A stretch of DNA of 64,000 nucleotides from contig JADLAX010000046.1 in NCBI GenBank assembly GCA_020848035.1, positions 62,001 to 126,000 of the forward strand. Reading direction: 5' to 3'. Shown here in pieces: positions 49,788 through 58,656 of the stretch. Within the stretch, counting starts at the first letter, position 1. Every line of letters begins with the position of its first letter. Source of the stretch: Anaerolineae bacterium. Its GTDB lineage: Bacteria; Chloroflexota; Anaerolineae; Promineifilales; Promineifilaceae. A model generated the notes under the pieces. That model searched no databases, was not told the origin of the DNA, and worked only from the letters and a program-made list of their open reading frames with translations. A program made the translations under genes and the position numbers.

Positions 49788-50795
49788 TCAATGGTGCTGT
49801 TTGTCGGGCGGCACCAGGTGATGGTAACGCTGCCACACCTGCACTGGCGCGGCGATTGGTTCCATGAGGGTACGCATTTCTTTGAGCGTACGTGTACGGG
49901 ATTGCTGGATTATGCGTCTTTTTCGCCAGATGATGGGCAGTTTGGGGATAGCTTGCAAACGGCCGTGCAGGGGTGAAACGTCGCGCCTGTTCAGCAAAGC
50001 AATGGTTACCGAGCCAAGATCATACAGCAAGATGACGGGTAGATAGAGCAGGAGCAGGGGCCACGGGTAATTTTTCAGGATGGTCCAAACTTTGTTACGT
50101 CCCAACAGCTTGTTTTTAAAAGGCGACCCTTCGACAGCGGTGGCGGAGTGACGGTGAAGGATAACGGCCGTATCCACATACAAACAATCCCACCCAGCCA
50201 ATCTGGCCCGCCAGGCCAAATCTACATCTTCCAGATAGGCAAAAAAATCTTCATCAAACAGACCAATTTGATCGAGCATCGTGCGCCGATAAAGCGCCGC
50301 TCCGCCGCTGGCTCCAAAAACAGGCGTTGGTAGCCCTGGGGTAGCGCTGTTACGCTGGCCGCCCAGCCTGTCCCACGCGATACCTGCCCGGTCCAGGCAA
50401 ATGCCGGCCGAGTTGATGATATCGGGCCGGTCCCAGAACAGCAGCTTGGCGGCACACATGCCCACCTGGGGGTTGGCTTCGGCCGTTTCTACCAGCGCCG
50501 TTAGCCAGTTGGGGTCAACCTTTGTATCATTGTTGATGGTGGCGATGTAGTCTGCTGTGGAGGCACCAATGCCCACGTTATTGCCACGGGCAAAGCCCAC
50601 ATTTTCGCGCAGCGCAATCAGCCTTACATCGGGAAACTGTTCGCGCACCAACGCTTGTGACCCGTCGGTGGAACCATTGTCTACCAGGATGATTTCAAAG
50701 TTGGGGTAGGTTTGGGCAATTAGAGAGGAAAGGCACAACTGTAAATGGTGACGGCCGTTCCAGTTGACCACGATAATTGAGACAGAGGCAAACAC
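49788..50795 (-). CDS. Glycosyltransferase family 2 (rhamnosyltransferase-like)
   Basis: A 335-residue GT-A glycosyltransferase: VSIIVVNWNGRHHLQLCLSSL, FEIILVDNGSTDGSQ, NNDTKVDPNWL (DxD-like), GASGGAALYRRTMLDQIGLFDEDFFAYLEDVDLAWRA (the ED motif holding the catalytic base), and a C-terminal membrane-associated segment (WPLLLLYLPVILLYDLG). Transfers a sugar, often rhamnose, from a nucleotide donor to a lipid-linked glycan. Start uncertain: GTG at 50795 gives the normal MFASVSIIVVNWNG; a TTG at 50816 is also in frame. Head-to-head with the methyltransferase gene. Confidence 0.9.
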   Translation of the reverse strand: MFASVSIIVVNWNGRHHLQLCLSSLIAQTYPNFEIILVDNGSTDGSQALVREQFPDVRLIALRENVGFARGNNVGIGASTADYIATINNDTKVDPNWLTALVETAEANPQVGMCAAKLLFWDRPDIINSAGICLDRAGIAWDRLGGQRNSATPGLPTPVFGASGGAALYRRTMLDQIGLFDEDFFAYLEDVDLAWRARLAGWDCLYVDTAVILHRHSATAVEGSPFKNKLLGRNKVWTILKNYPWPLLLLYLPVILLYDLGSVTIALLNRRDVSPLHGRLQAIPKLPIIWRKRRIIQQSRTRTLKEMRTLMEPIAAPVQVWQRYHHLVPPDKQHH

Positions 50796-50839
50796 GACCC
50801 AGATTGTGACATACAAGCAGTAAATCTACAAGAGTCCTT

Positions 50840-51649
50840 ATGAAAAAAACAGCTCAATTTGACCCAGACGTGTATGCGCTTCGTCCCTGGTACCACAACT
50901 TCAACAAACTGGGCTTGCAGACCGATTTTGGTGATATGGCCATGAGCCGCACTGAGCAGCTGCGCCGTCTGTTACTCCTGTTGTCACCGATCAAACCAAC
51001 TGGATTTGTGGAAAAAGGGGAGAAACTGTCGCTGAAAACGTTACTCAAAGCCCGTCCCAACTCGCACCAGATTAACCAGCGGCACAAAGAAGAATTCCTG
51101 GTGCCTTTCCTTCAACAGGCGCTAGCCGATTTGCCCGCCGCACCACACTGTTTGGACTTGTTCTGTGCCGATGGGTATTACAGCTGCTGGATTGGCCAAA
51201 CGCGCCTGGAGGCGCGAATAACGGGCGTGGATTTGGATGCGCAGGAGATAGAGCGGGCACGCGTGGCGGCGGCGGTGCTGGGTATTGAAAATGCTGTTTT
51301 CAGGGTGCAGGATATTTGGCAGGCAGTGGCGTCAGCTGAAACGTATGATCTGGTGATGTGTGCTGGGGGGCTTTACCACCTCACCAGGCCACGAGATCTG
51401 CTGGCGGCGTTGCGTCCCATTACCAAAGGTTATCTGGTAATTCAAAGTGCCGTTACCTTAGAAACAGAAGCGGCCGATTACTTTGTATCACCCGCGCCAG
51501 GATGGAAACATGGCAGCCGCTTTACCCATGCGGCGCTGAGGCAGTGGCTGACGGAGCAGGGTTGGGAGATTGTGCAAGAGGGCCGGAATGAGTTGACGGG
51601 CAACCCGCGCTTGTGCGATCGGGGTTCGAGCTACTTTTTGTGCCGCTAA
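50840..51649 (+). CDS. SAM-dependent methyltransferase
   Basis: A 269-residue class I methyltransferase. HCLDLFCADGYYSCWIGQTRLEARITGVDLDAQEIERARVAAAVLGIENAVF gives motifs I and II (the DLFCADGYYS loop replaces DxGxGxG); FDLVMCAGGLYHLTRPRDLL-type YDLVMCAGGLYHL is motif post-II. The N-terminal 90 residues are a helical cap (YALRPWYHNFNKLGLQTDFG) of the CmoB-like/DUF1698 type. Likely methylates a sugar or small substrate; the site inside a polysaccharide cluster supports glycan modification. It is the only rightward gene in this cluster. Confidence 0.8.
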   Translation: MKKTAQFDPDVYALRPWYHNFNKLGLQTDFGDMAMSRTEQLRRLLLLLSPIKPTGFVEKGEKLSLKTLLKARPNSHQINQRHKEEFLVPFLQQALADLPAAPHCLDLFCADGYYSCWIGQTRLEARITGVDLDAQEIERARVAAAVLGIENAVFRVQDIWQAVASAETYDLVMCAGGLYHLTRPRDLLAALRPITKGYLVIQSAVTLETEAADYFVSPAPGWKHGSRFTHAALRQWLTEQGWEIVQEGRNELTGNPRLCDRGSSYFLCR

Positions 51650-51655
51650 CGGTTG

Positions 51656-52720
51656 CTATTTGTTAAGAACGGCCGTCATCCACCCCTCAAACTCTGCCAA
51701 CAATTTGTCGGTGGCAAAGGCCGCAGCTCGCTCGGTTTGGCCCGCAATGATGCTTTCGCGCATGGCCCGGTCTGTAACCAGCATGTGGATGAGTTCCGCC
51801 AGGACCGGGTAATGTTTCTGCTGGATGAGGATGCCCGTGCCACCCAGGGTGTCAGGAACGGCCGTGCTGGCATAGGCTATGATGGGCAGCTCAAAGCGCA
51901 TGCTCTCCACCAACGGCTGGCAAAATCCTTCGTGTTCACTGAGACAAATATAAACAGAGGCGGTGCGGTAGTAAGCGGCCAACTGGGCCAGCGAAACATG
52001 CCCACTGAACTGCACCTGCGCTTCTAACCCTACCTCTTGTGCAAATGTGCGGAGAAAACGGCCGTAACCACCCGCTCCATCCTCGGAACCTACCAGATGC
52101 AGCCGCGCCGTCGGATCGATTTGCCGGTAAAAATAGAGTGTCTTGAGCAAATCTTCCTGCCGCTTGTTGGGGGCAATGCGCCCGACGAACAGCAAATTGG
52201 TACGGCCGTCACTGAGCTGGTTAAGCAGCGCGCTGTCTGGCTGTATGTGGAATAATTCATCGGGCTGCACCAGGGGCAGAACCGCCGTTTGCGGAAAGCC
52301 AGCCGCCACCAGGTCTTGCTCGTTAAAGGAGGAATCTGCCAGGGCGAGCGCCGTGCGGTTGGCAAAAAGCGGTAAATCGTGCCGCCCTTTGGCGGCCCCG
52401 GTGAGCAGCCAGGGATTTGCCCCTACTAAAAAGTGTGGTGGCGTGACGTTGTGGTAGCGCAGCAGCAGCTTTTGCGGCAGCGCCAGCAGATAATCCGAGA
52501 GTGCAGAGCCCAGGCTGTAATGAAACAACAGCACATCTTCTGCCTGGGGATGGTACTGGCTGTAAAGAACCACGTCTTTTTGCAGGCCAGGATGAATGCG
52601 CTCGGCGAAGATGTCTGAGCGCAGGCCCCAACTGCGCAGCGCTTGCTGCATGATGAGCGCCTCGTTGTAAATGGCGTTGCCGGGCATTGCGCCAGTGACA
52701 AATTGGTGAATAGTGGCCAT
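51656..52720 (-). CDS. Glycosyltransferase family 4, type B of the repeated module
   Basis: A 354-residue GT-B glycosyltransferase. N-domain begins MATIHQFVTGAMPGNAIYNEALIMQQALRSWG; C-domain has LLFVGRIAPNKRQEDLL, ARLHLVGSEDGAGGY and ICLSEHEGFCQPLVESM, the EX7E motif (E in HEGF and E in VESM). It is paralogous to the gene at 60242-61318 (MRIHQLSFGLIPGDAVSN; NPHAELFIVGSLN; HEGFCVPLLESM). It follows a small coiled-coil protein gene by one base. Transfers a hexose in surface glycan assembly; donor and linkage unknown. Confidence 0.88.
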   Translation of the reverse strand: MATIHQFVTGAMPGNAIYNEALIMQQALRSWGLRSDIFAERIHPGLQKDVVLYSQYHPQAEDVLLFHYSLGSALSDYLLALPQKLLLRYHNVTPPHFLVGANPWLLTGAAKGRHDLPLFANRTALALADSSFNEQDLVAAGFPQTAVLPLVQPDELFHIQPDSALLNQLSDGRTNLLFVGRIAPNKRQEDLLKTLYFYRQIDPTARLHLVGSEDGAGGYGRFLRTFAQEVGLEAQVQFSGHVSLAQLAAYYRTASVYICLSEHEGFCQPLVESMRFELPIIAYASTAVPDTLGGTGILIQQKHYPVLAELIHMLVTDRAMRESIIAGQTERAAAFATDKLLAEFEGWMTAVLNK

Positions 52721-52721
52721 G

Positions 52722-53135
52722 TTAACTGGTTGTCGGGGGGTCTGGCCGGTCTATTTCGGCGATGAGTCGGCGAAGGATATGCCGCATCTGGTCGTTAATT
52801 TCATTTTGCTGCTCGCCTAATTTATTGACATAAAAAACCACAAGTTGGTGGAACGGCCGTTTCAACCAGTTCGAAAATTGTTGTGTGATTGTGTGGGCTG
52901 GGGGCAGCTGGGGGTCGAGCCAAAGCTGCCCCACCTGTTCGTTTAGCTGGGCCAATGTTTGCCGCAGTTCCGCAGAGAGCGTGTTGTTCGCCAGCCCATC
53001 GGCCTGTAACTGAAATGTGGGGAAGCTGGTGGGGTGGTTGAACTGGCGTTTTGCCAAATTTTGCTCAATTTGTTGTAGGACGGCCGTTTTATCAAGGCGT
53101 GTTTCGTCGAGCTGAATTAACGCATCCAGGTTCAT
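52722..53135 (-). CDS. Small coiled-coil protein paired with glycosyltransferases (coil 1)
   Basis: A 137-residue protein of no named family. The N-terminal half (LDETRLDKTAVLQQIEQNLAKRQF) resembles that of coil 3 (LDPAVDTTLVHARLARALATRQ). The C-terminal half, FSNWLKRPFHQLVVFYVNKLGEQQNEINDQMRHILRRLIAEID, has an amphipathic aromatic segment then a Q/N-rich coil, the same order as in coils 2 and 3. It overlaps the upstream GT4 stop by four bases (ATGA) and is one base from the downstream GT4. Possibly a membrane-touching scaffold for the adjoining transferases; that is inference. Confidence 0.65.
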   Translation of the reverse strand: MNLDALIQLDETRLDKTAVLQQIEQNLAKRQFNHPTSFPTFQLQADGLANNTLSAELRQTLAQLNEQVGQLWLDPQLPPAHTITQQFSNWLKRPFHQLVVFYVNKLGEQQNEINDQMRHILRRLIAEIDRPDPPTTS

Positions 53136-54385
53136 TCTCTGTGCTCCTGCTGAAAACGGTTAATGGCCGCAAGACAGGCTTCCCGGTAAACGGCCGTGAC
53201 TGTCTCCCAAGTATAGCGTGATTTCACCTTCTTTTGGCCCGCTGAACCCATTTCTGCCCGTAGAGCAGGATCTTGCAGCAAGCGCAGCAGCGCTTGACCC
53301 AAAGCCTCGGCATCGCCTACGGGGACCAGCAGACCGTCCTGACCCTCATCTACCAACGCGGCCACGCCACCCACGCGGCAGCTCACCACCGGCTTGCCGC
53401 AGGCCCATGCTTCCACCAGCACTATGCCAAACGATTCATGCCGCGATGGCAGTGCCAGCACGTCGCAGGCAGCCAGCAAGCCATTTTTCTCGGCATCTGT
53501 AAGGGAATCGAGCTGTAAAACCTGCTGCTGTTGGGCCGGAGGGAGTTTTGCCACCATCGTGCGGATGGTTGGGCTGTAGCCCGTCGGTTTACCCGCAATG
53601 ACCACTCTCGCTGAAGGCAGCTGCTGCCAGACGCGGGGCATGGCTTCGATCAACGTATCTATCCCTTTGTGGGCAACCTGCTGGCCCACAAAAGCGATGA
53701 GCGGTTCGTCGGTTAGTTGATGGTTTTTGCGCCAGGAACGGCCGTCTGCGCCAGCCAATTCAGCCACATCTACCCCTGCCCCTAAAATGGTAATTTTGCC
53801 CGGATCAATGCCCTGTTTGGTTAAAAATGCCTTCTCAAAAGAGGTGGCTGCCAAAAAGCCATCCGCCTGGGCAATGGACTGGTAGATGAGTGCCCGCTCA
53901 AAGCCCCAGACATCCTCCGGGTGAAGAGCCCCAAAATAGAGCAGCGGTTTGCTGCTTTTTTGTGCGCCGCGTCGTGCGTTTTGCATGTGCAGCAGGGGGA
54001 AGGCGGCGGCGGTCACCACGTCGGCCTGGTGGCGGGCGATGGCCTGGGTGAGGCCCGGCACGATGGGGCCGTTGTACCAGGTGCGTGCCCAGTCGTGGCC
54101 AGGCAGCCGCAGTTTGTACAGAATGCGAGCCACGGTGAGCCGCGTGGTGCTAAACCGATTGAAAACGGGAAAGCGGCGCACGGTGACGCCGTTCATCTGC
54201 TCGGTGCCAGAAGGCAGGGTACGCGCATCTTCTTGCCAGAAGTGGTAGTTGCTGTAAGCGTTGGTGGTGAACACGGTCACCTCGTCACCGTAGGTTTGTT
54301 CCAAACGCTGTGAAAGCTCCTGAAAGAGGCGTTGAGTGCCACCCATGTTAGGCGGGTAGCCGTGGACCACATGCAGGAATTTCAT
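53132..54385 (-). CDS. Glycosyltransferase family 4, type A of the repeated module
   Basis: A 417-residue GT-B enzyme. N-domain: MKFLHVVHGYPPNMGGTQRLFQELS, the donor-side Gly-rich turn. C-domain: ITILGAGVDVAELAGADG, IAFVGQQVAHKGIDTLIEAM, ARVVIAGKPTGYSP, LALPSRHESFGIVLVEAWACGKPVV (EX7E). It resembles the gene at 61785-63014 (MRYLHVSHQYPPAVGGSEKY). The ATG at 54385 is chosen; it overlaps the preceding GT4 stop by four bases. Next gene on the strand is coil 1, also overlapping. Confidence 0.9.
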   Translation of the reverse strand: MKFLHVVHGYPPNMGGTQRLFQELSQRLEQTYGDEVTVFTTNAYSNYHFWQEDARTLPSGTEQMNGVTVRRFPVFNRFSTTRLTVARILYKLRLPGHDWARTWYNGPIVPGLTQAIARHQADVVTAAAFPLLHMQNARRGAQKSSKPLLYFGALHPEDVWGFERALIYQSIAQADGFLAATSFEKAFLTKQGIDPGKITILGAGVDVAELAGADGRSWRKNHQLTDEPLIAFVGQQVAHKGIDTLIEAMPRVWQQLPSARVVIAGKPTGYSPTIRTMVAKLPPAQQQQVLQLDSLTDAEKNGLLAACDVLALPSRHESFGIVLVEAWACGKPVVSCRVGGVAALVDEGQDGLLVPVGDAEALGQALLRLLQDPALRAEMGSAGQKKVKSRYTWETVTAVYREACLAAINRFQQEHRE

Positions 54386-55401
54386 TGGGCCATTACCGTT
54401 TTGTAAAGCGCCAGGGTGGTGTCGATAAAGTGCTGCTGACCAAAGTCGCGTACGCCCACTGCCTGGGCATTTTGCTGGTAGATGGTGTACTGGTTTTGCA
54501 GCTGATTGAGAGCGTGGTGGATGGCTGGGGGGGAAACGGCCGTTACCACCACACCACATTGATTTGCCGTGACGTATTCGGCCAGGGCCATGGTAGGGCT
54601 TACCAGCACTGGCTTGCCCGCCACCAGCGATTCTAGCAGCGAATGGGGAAACGCCTTTACCAGTGCCGGATCATCGGCCAGGAGGATGCTGGCGTGGACG
54701 CGGCGCAGGATGTCGTTGACGTCTACTCGTTCATTGAGCAGGATGACGCGTTGGCCCAGGTTGGCCTGGGCAATGCGCTGGCGCATTTCGTCGGCCAACA
54801 GGCCACGCCACAAAAATATTAAATGTAAATCCTGCCGTTCCTGAGCTACGGTCAGTAGGGCATCTACTCCTTTGCTGCGGAACTGGGCGCTGGTCCAGGG
54901 GGCCGAGGCCATCATGAGGGTAAACGGTGCCTCTGCTGGTGGTGGCTGGTAATGAAAGTGGCGCGTGTTGATGCCGGGGCGGATAACGGCCGTGTTGGTG
55001 ATGCCCCACGCTTTTAGCTGTTGCTGGTCATTGAGGGTGGGCAGGATCAGGGTATGTACCTGGTGGGCCAGTTTTTGCACCACTGCCTGAGAGGTGTGGC
55101 CAAGACCGGTAACGGCCGTATACACCACCGGCTTCTTTAACCAGCGCAGCGCTGGGAAGGGGAACAGGTCAGGGTTAAAGATGTGATGCAGCTGCAGCTG
55201 TTTTTCGGTGCGGCGCAGACGGGGCAGCTGGGCTACACCCCACAGCTGGCGCGGCAGGCGGCTGCCGGGACGATTACCCGGATAAAAATGATTGATCTGG
55301 CTGCCGACAATCTGTTTTTGCAGGGTTTGGACATCTTGCATCACCGCTTCCAGAGCGGCCATCGGGCCATCAGGCATGGTGAGGTGAAAGAGCACGCTCA
55401 C
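54382..55401 (-). CDS. Glycosyltransferase family 4
   Basis: A 339-residue GT-B enzyme with a less typical N-domain: MSVLFHLTMPDGPMAALEAVMQDVQTLQKQI, then LHHIFNPDLFPFPALRWLKKPVVYTAVTGLGH. The C-domain has TAVIRPGINTRHFHY, LHLIFLWRG and VKAFPHSLLESLVAGKPVLVSPTMALAEYV, with EX7E replaced by K-x7-E. Start is GTG at 55401, whose GTGA overlaps the GT2 stop by four bases; the long open frame upstream is only antisense-like noise over the GT2 gene. Fine specificity unknown. Confidence 0.82.
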   Translation of the reverse strand: MSVLFHLTMPDGPMAALEAVMQDVQTLQKQIVGSQINHFYPGNRPGSRLPRQLWGVAQLPRLRRTEKQLQLHHIFNPDLFPFPALRWLKKPVVYTAVTGLGHTSQAVVQKLAHQVHTLILPTLNDQQQLKAWGITNTAVIRPGINTRHFHYQPPPAEAPFTLMMASAPWTSAQFRSKGVDALLTVAQERQDLHLIFLWRGLLADEMRQRIAQANLGQRVILLNERVDVNDILRRVHASILLADDPALVKAFPHSLLESLVAGKPVLVSPTMALAEYVTANQCGVVVTAVSPPAIHHALNQLQNQYTIYQQNAQAVGVRDFGQQHFIDTTLALYKTVMAQ

Positions 55402-56327
55402 GGAAGTTGTCCTCGTGTAACCCGAGCATTTTGCCCTCCGAAACGGCCGTTCCAGCCATCCCAAACGGCCAATGCTGCGGCCCGCGCTCTGGGCCAGTTG
55501 CGCTGTATAACGGCTTCGAGCCAGATACGGCCCCCATTCAGGCTCCAGTAAACAAAAAGTTTCAGGCGCTGGGGGGTGTGGAACTTTTGCACGTACAAAA
55601 AGCGGTTGCGCAGCACGTAATAAATGTGCAGCTGGTGTCGTTGCCCGGCCGAGCGTTCTACGTGATGCTGGGCGCGGGTGCCGCCTAAAACGGCCGTCTG
55701 GTAGCCTGCTTGCTGGGCCCGAGCACACAGGTCAGCCACTTCGCCGCCGAAAAAGTACGCCTCATCCAGTACGCCAATTTGTTGTAAAACGGCCGTGCGA
55801 ATCAAAATACAGGTGCCTGGCACATAAACCACCGGGCGGACCTCACTGGCAGCGAGCGGTTTTTGCAGGTGGGTGTTGAGTGCCAGCCCAATGTCGCCGC
55901 CACCAGCGGAGAGCAGCTGGCTGCCATCCCACAGTTCCGGGCCAACCATACCCAGGTGGGGATTGTGTTGCAGCAGGTTTAGGAGCTTGAAAACGGCCGT
56001 GCCCTCTACAATGGCATCATTGTTAAGCAGCAGAACTGCTTCATAGCCGCTCGTGAGTACCGCTTGTAGGCCCAAATTATTGCCCCCGGCAAAACCCAAA
56101 TTGGTATCACTGAAGATGAAATTGACCTTGTCTGACAAGATTTGCTGCAACTTGGCGCGGTCTTCTGCTACGGAGTTATTATCTATGATCCAGATAGAAT
56201 CTCCTGGAGGAAGCCACTTTTGTACAGAGTGAACGCAGTGAATGGTATCTTCTGCCCGATTCCAGTTGAGGATAAGAACGGCCAGGCTCATGAGGTTTTG
56301 GGCTGGCGTGGTTGAATCACTTGACAT
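55398..56327 (-). CDS. Glycosyltransferase family 2
   Basis: A 309-residue GT-A enzyme: LAVLILNWNRAEDTIHCVHS, SIWIIDNNSVAEDRAKL, NLGFAGGNNLGLQA, LLLNNDAIVEGTAVF (DxD region), PVVYVPGTCILIRTAVLQQIGVLDEAYFFGGEVADLCARAQQAG. The ED base motif reads GGEVADLC. Two starts are possible: ATG 56327, which abuts the hairpin at 56328-56369, or ATG 56291 (MSLAVLILNWN), which is closer to the family start; neither has a clear ribosome site. First gene of a five-gene leftward run (GT2, GT4, GT4, coil 1, GT4) joined by four-base overlaps. Confidence 0.88.
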   Translation of the reverse strand: MSSDSTTPAQNLMSLAVLILNWNRAEDTIHCVHSVQKWLPPGDSIWIIDNNSVAEDRAKLQQILSDKVNFIFSDTNLGFAGGNNLGLQAVLTSGYEAVLLLNNDAIVEGTAVFKLLNLLQHNPHLGMVGPELWDGSQLLSAGGGDIGLALNTHLQKPLAASEVRPVVYVPGTCILIRTAVLQQIGVLDEAYFFGGEVADLCARAQQAGYQTAVLGGTRAQHHVERSAGQRHQLHIYYVLRNRFLYVQKFHTPQRLKLFVYWSLNGGRIWLEAVIQRNWPRARAAALAVWDGWNGRFGGQNARVTRGQLP

Positions 56328-56369
56328 AAATCATCCGCATCCCCATAGGTGAGAGGATGCGGATGATTT
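56328..56369 (-). terminator. Hairpin after the FG-GAP protein gene
   Basis: AAATCATCCGCATCC (56328-56342) and GGATGCGGATGATTT (56355-56369), perfect arms with a 12-base loop, 27 bases after the FG-GAP stop. Its left arm touches the GT2 start codon, so it could also limit initiation there. Confidence 0.65.
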
Positions 56370-56395
56370 TATAAGTAAAAAGAGCGAGGGGCAAT

Positions 56396-58366
56396 CTATT
56401 TTGTGATCATCGGTAGGTAAAGGTCGGTGACATTGCCCACATACAGATAGACCGTAGCGCTTTGTGGACTGCCTTGAACCGGCACGCTGTTGTTGGTGCC
56501 GGTAACGGTGACGGTGCCCAGGGTATGCCATTGGTCTTGGGCAAAGCCGCTTGTATTGATTGTAAACGTGAGCGTGGTGCTGTTGTTGATTTTGCCCGAG
56601 GTACTGCTGGCAGATAGTGAGGCGATGCTTTCATTGAGGGTCCAATCAATTTCGCCACTGCCGGTGTTTTGTATGGTTGCTTGGAGAACGGCCGTATTCC
56701 CTGCGGCTTGCTGGTGAAAAAAACGCAGTTCATCGGTGAAGGCCAAAAATGGTGGTTCATAGATGCCGGTTCGCGCCATATTTTGTTGAAAGGTGGGCCA
56801 CGGCAGACTGTTGTTGTCGGCGGCACCGGCTTCTTCAAAGATGTAAACGGCCGCTTGCCCATTATTTTCTGCACCAAAAACTGTCTCTAGCAAACCATCA
56901 TTGTCTACATCGGCAATGAGCGGGGCGGCCAGGATGGTATTGCTGTTAGACAGCAAGGCCCGTGTCAGATCGCTGCTTTGGCTGCCGTTGTGCTGAATGA
57001 CCCGCAGCGCGGTTGTATTGGCCATGACTTGAATGATTTCTGGCTGATCGTCATCGTCAATGTCGGCCACAATTGAGGAATAAGGCTGAGCGCTTTGCCC
57101 ATTGACACCATTTTGGGGCTGTAGGGGGAACCCTGGCAAATTGCTGCCATCACCTTGCCAGGCGTAAAGATTTTTGCATGCCTGTTCAGATTCTGCACCA
57201 CAACCAATGATAACATCCAAGATATTATCGCCGTTTAGATCGGCCAGGGCCGGTGGGGCGGGCATGTTGCCGCCCGTGGTTCGCGGCCATCCAGATACGG
57301 GTGTTCCGTTGTGATGCCAGGCATACACTTTGTAGCCGTTGGTACCGGCAATGCCCAGGCCCGTGCCCACCACAATTTCCAGGTCGCCATCCCCATCAAT
57401 ATCGCCAACGGCTGGGGAAGATTGTACCTGCTGTTGGGTTATCGTGGGCCAGCCGGGGACGAAGCTGCCGTCACCATTGACAGCCCATACGGTGGCTTTG
57501 GTGTAGTCAGGATTATTGTATTGGCTGGGGAAAGGGCCGCTGCCATCGTCACCGTTCCAGGGCGGGCTGTCGGTGCCGACAATAATTTCTGCCAGACCAT
57601 CGTTGTCAATGTCTGCCAGGGCAGGGGAGGACCAACCGCCGCGCAGCAGGGGGGCGTTATCGCGGGAGAGCGGCCAGCCGGGAACGGCCGTACCGTCATG
57701 CTCTACCGCGTAAATCCGGCGGTCCAGGCCCAACGTGACAATTTCCAGATCGCCATCGCCGTTGAGGTCGCCCAGAGCGGGCGCGGCCCAAATGCCATCG
57801 CGAATACCATCGGGTATTGAACCACCAGCTCCCTGACCACCTGCATCAATAGTTAAATAGGGCCAACCGGACTTTAGAGTAAGCGATAGTCCGCTGCTGA
57901 CTTCATAAACGATAATGCCGCCGTGTTTGTTATCTGCGGGATTTGCCGAGTTTGGGTACCCACCGGTAGTAACCACAATTTCCAAACTACCATCGTTGTC
58001 CACATCACCGATGGCTGGGGCCGATTCTATTCGTCCGGTTGCCTGGTGTTCGTTGGTTGGGAGTTTGGTGTTTAGGGCATTGGCTGTTTGCACAGAGTCA
58101 GCTGTAGTCCAACTGCTGCCATTGAAAGAAAGGAGGAGCAAACGGCCGTCGTAACTTCCCACCACAATCTCCAGATTCCCATCCCCGTTAAAGTCGGCGG
58201 CCGCCGGGGAAGCATGGCGAATGGGCGTGCCACCCAAAGAGATAACGGTTCGGGTTACCGCCAGAGCCTGCCTGTACGTGCTTGCACTCATTACCACCAA
58301 AATGGCTGGTAACATGAAAAGAAACAAAATGGATAGGAGCCGATGTTTATTTTTTCGTTGGATCAT
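56396..58366 (-). CDS. Secreted FG-GAP/VCBS propeller protein with YLP tail
   Basis: A 656-residue exported protein. A signal sequence (LLSILFLFMLPAILVVMSAS) precedes seven or more repeats of the type AADFNGDGNLEIVVGS, IGDVDNDGSLEIVV, LGDLNGDGDLEIVT, LADIDNDGLAEIIVG, VGDIDGDGDLEIVVG, LADLNGDNILDVIIG, IADVDNDGLLETVFG: calcium-binding FG-GAP blades of an integrin-like propeller (about 45-510). A BACON/Ig-like domain (LRFFHQQAAGNTAVLQATIQNTGSGEIDW) follows, and the end is VTDLYLPMITK. It interrupts the glycosyltransferase run but has its own terminator. Probably a cell-surface adhesion or binding protein. Confidence 0.88.
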   Translation of the reverse strand: MIQRKNKHRLLSILFLFMLPAILVVMSASTYRQALAVTRTVISLGGTPIRHASPAAADFNGDGNLEIVVGSYDGRLLLLSFNGSSWTTADSVQTANALNTKLPTNEHQATGRIESAPAIGDVDNDGSLEIVVTTGGYPNSANPADNKHGGIIVYEVSSGLSLTLKSGWPYLTIDAGGQGAGGSIPDGIRDGIWAAPALGDLNGDGDLEIVTLGLDRRIYAVEHDGTAVPGWPLSRDNAPLLRGGWSSPALADIDNDGLAEIIVGTDSPPWNGDDGSGPFPSQYNNPDYTKATVWAVNGDGSFVPGWPTITQQQVQSSPAVGDIDGDGDLEIVVGTGLGIAGTNGYKVYAWHHNGTPVSGWPRTTGGNMPAPPALADLNGDNILDVIIGCGAESEQACKNLYAWQGDGSNLPGFPLQPQNGVNGQSAQPYSSIVADIDDDDQPEIIQVMANTTALRVIQHNGSQSSDLTRALLSNSNTILAAPLIADVDNDGLLETVFGAENNGQAAVYIFEEAGAADNNSLPWPTFQQNMARTGIYEPPFLAFTDELRFFHQQAAGNTAVLQATIQNTGSGEIDWTLNESIASLSASSTSGKINNSTTLTFTINTSGFAQDQWHTLGTVTVTGTNNSVPVQGSPQSATVYLYVGNVTDLYLPMITK

Positions 58367-58620
58367 GATTTAACCTTACAATACTTCATTTTCAATACGA
58401 AACAGCCTGATGCCGAAGCAAGCTGTGGGTAGTTTACAATGGGGCGTTTGGACGAAAAATACCTGGGTTTAGCTGTTCCGCCTACGCCCATTGCTTCACA
58501 AATTCAGTTCAGTAGAACAGTAATTAAGGCAGGAATGAAGCCTGGATTCAATGGTTTTTTTGTCCTTTTAAGAAGGAATTCATCTTTTTTCCACCCATAA
58601 TGGGCAATCGGGCAGCGGGT

Positions 58621-58644
58621 AAAAAGGCCAGCATGGGCGCTGGC
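58621..58644 (-). terminator. Terminator of the upstream glycosyltransferase run
   Basis: GCCAGC (58627-58632), loop, GCTGGC (58639-58644); the A-run at 58621-58625 gives a T-run on the minus strand. It lies 13 bases after the GT4 stop at 58657. The rest of the 290-base gap (58367-58656) is AT-rich, with no gene that I can see, and must hold the FG-GAP promoter. Confidence 0.75.
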
Positions 58645-58656
58645 TGACAGGTTGCT

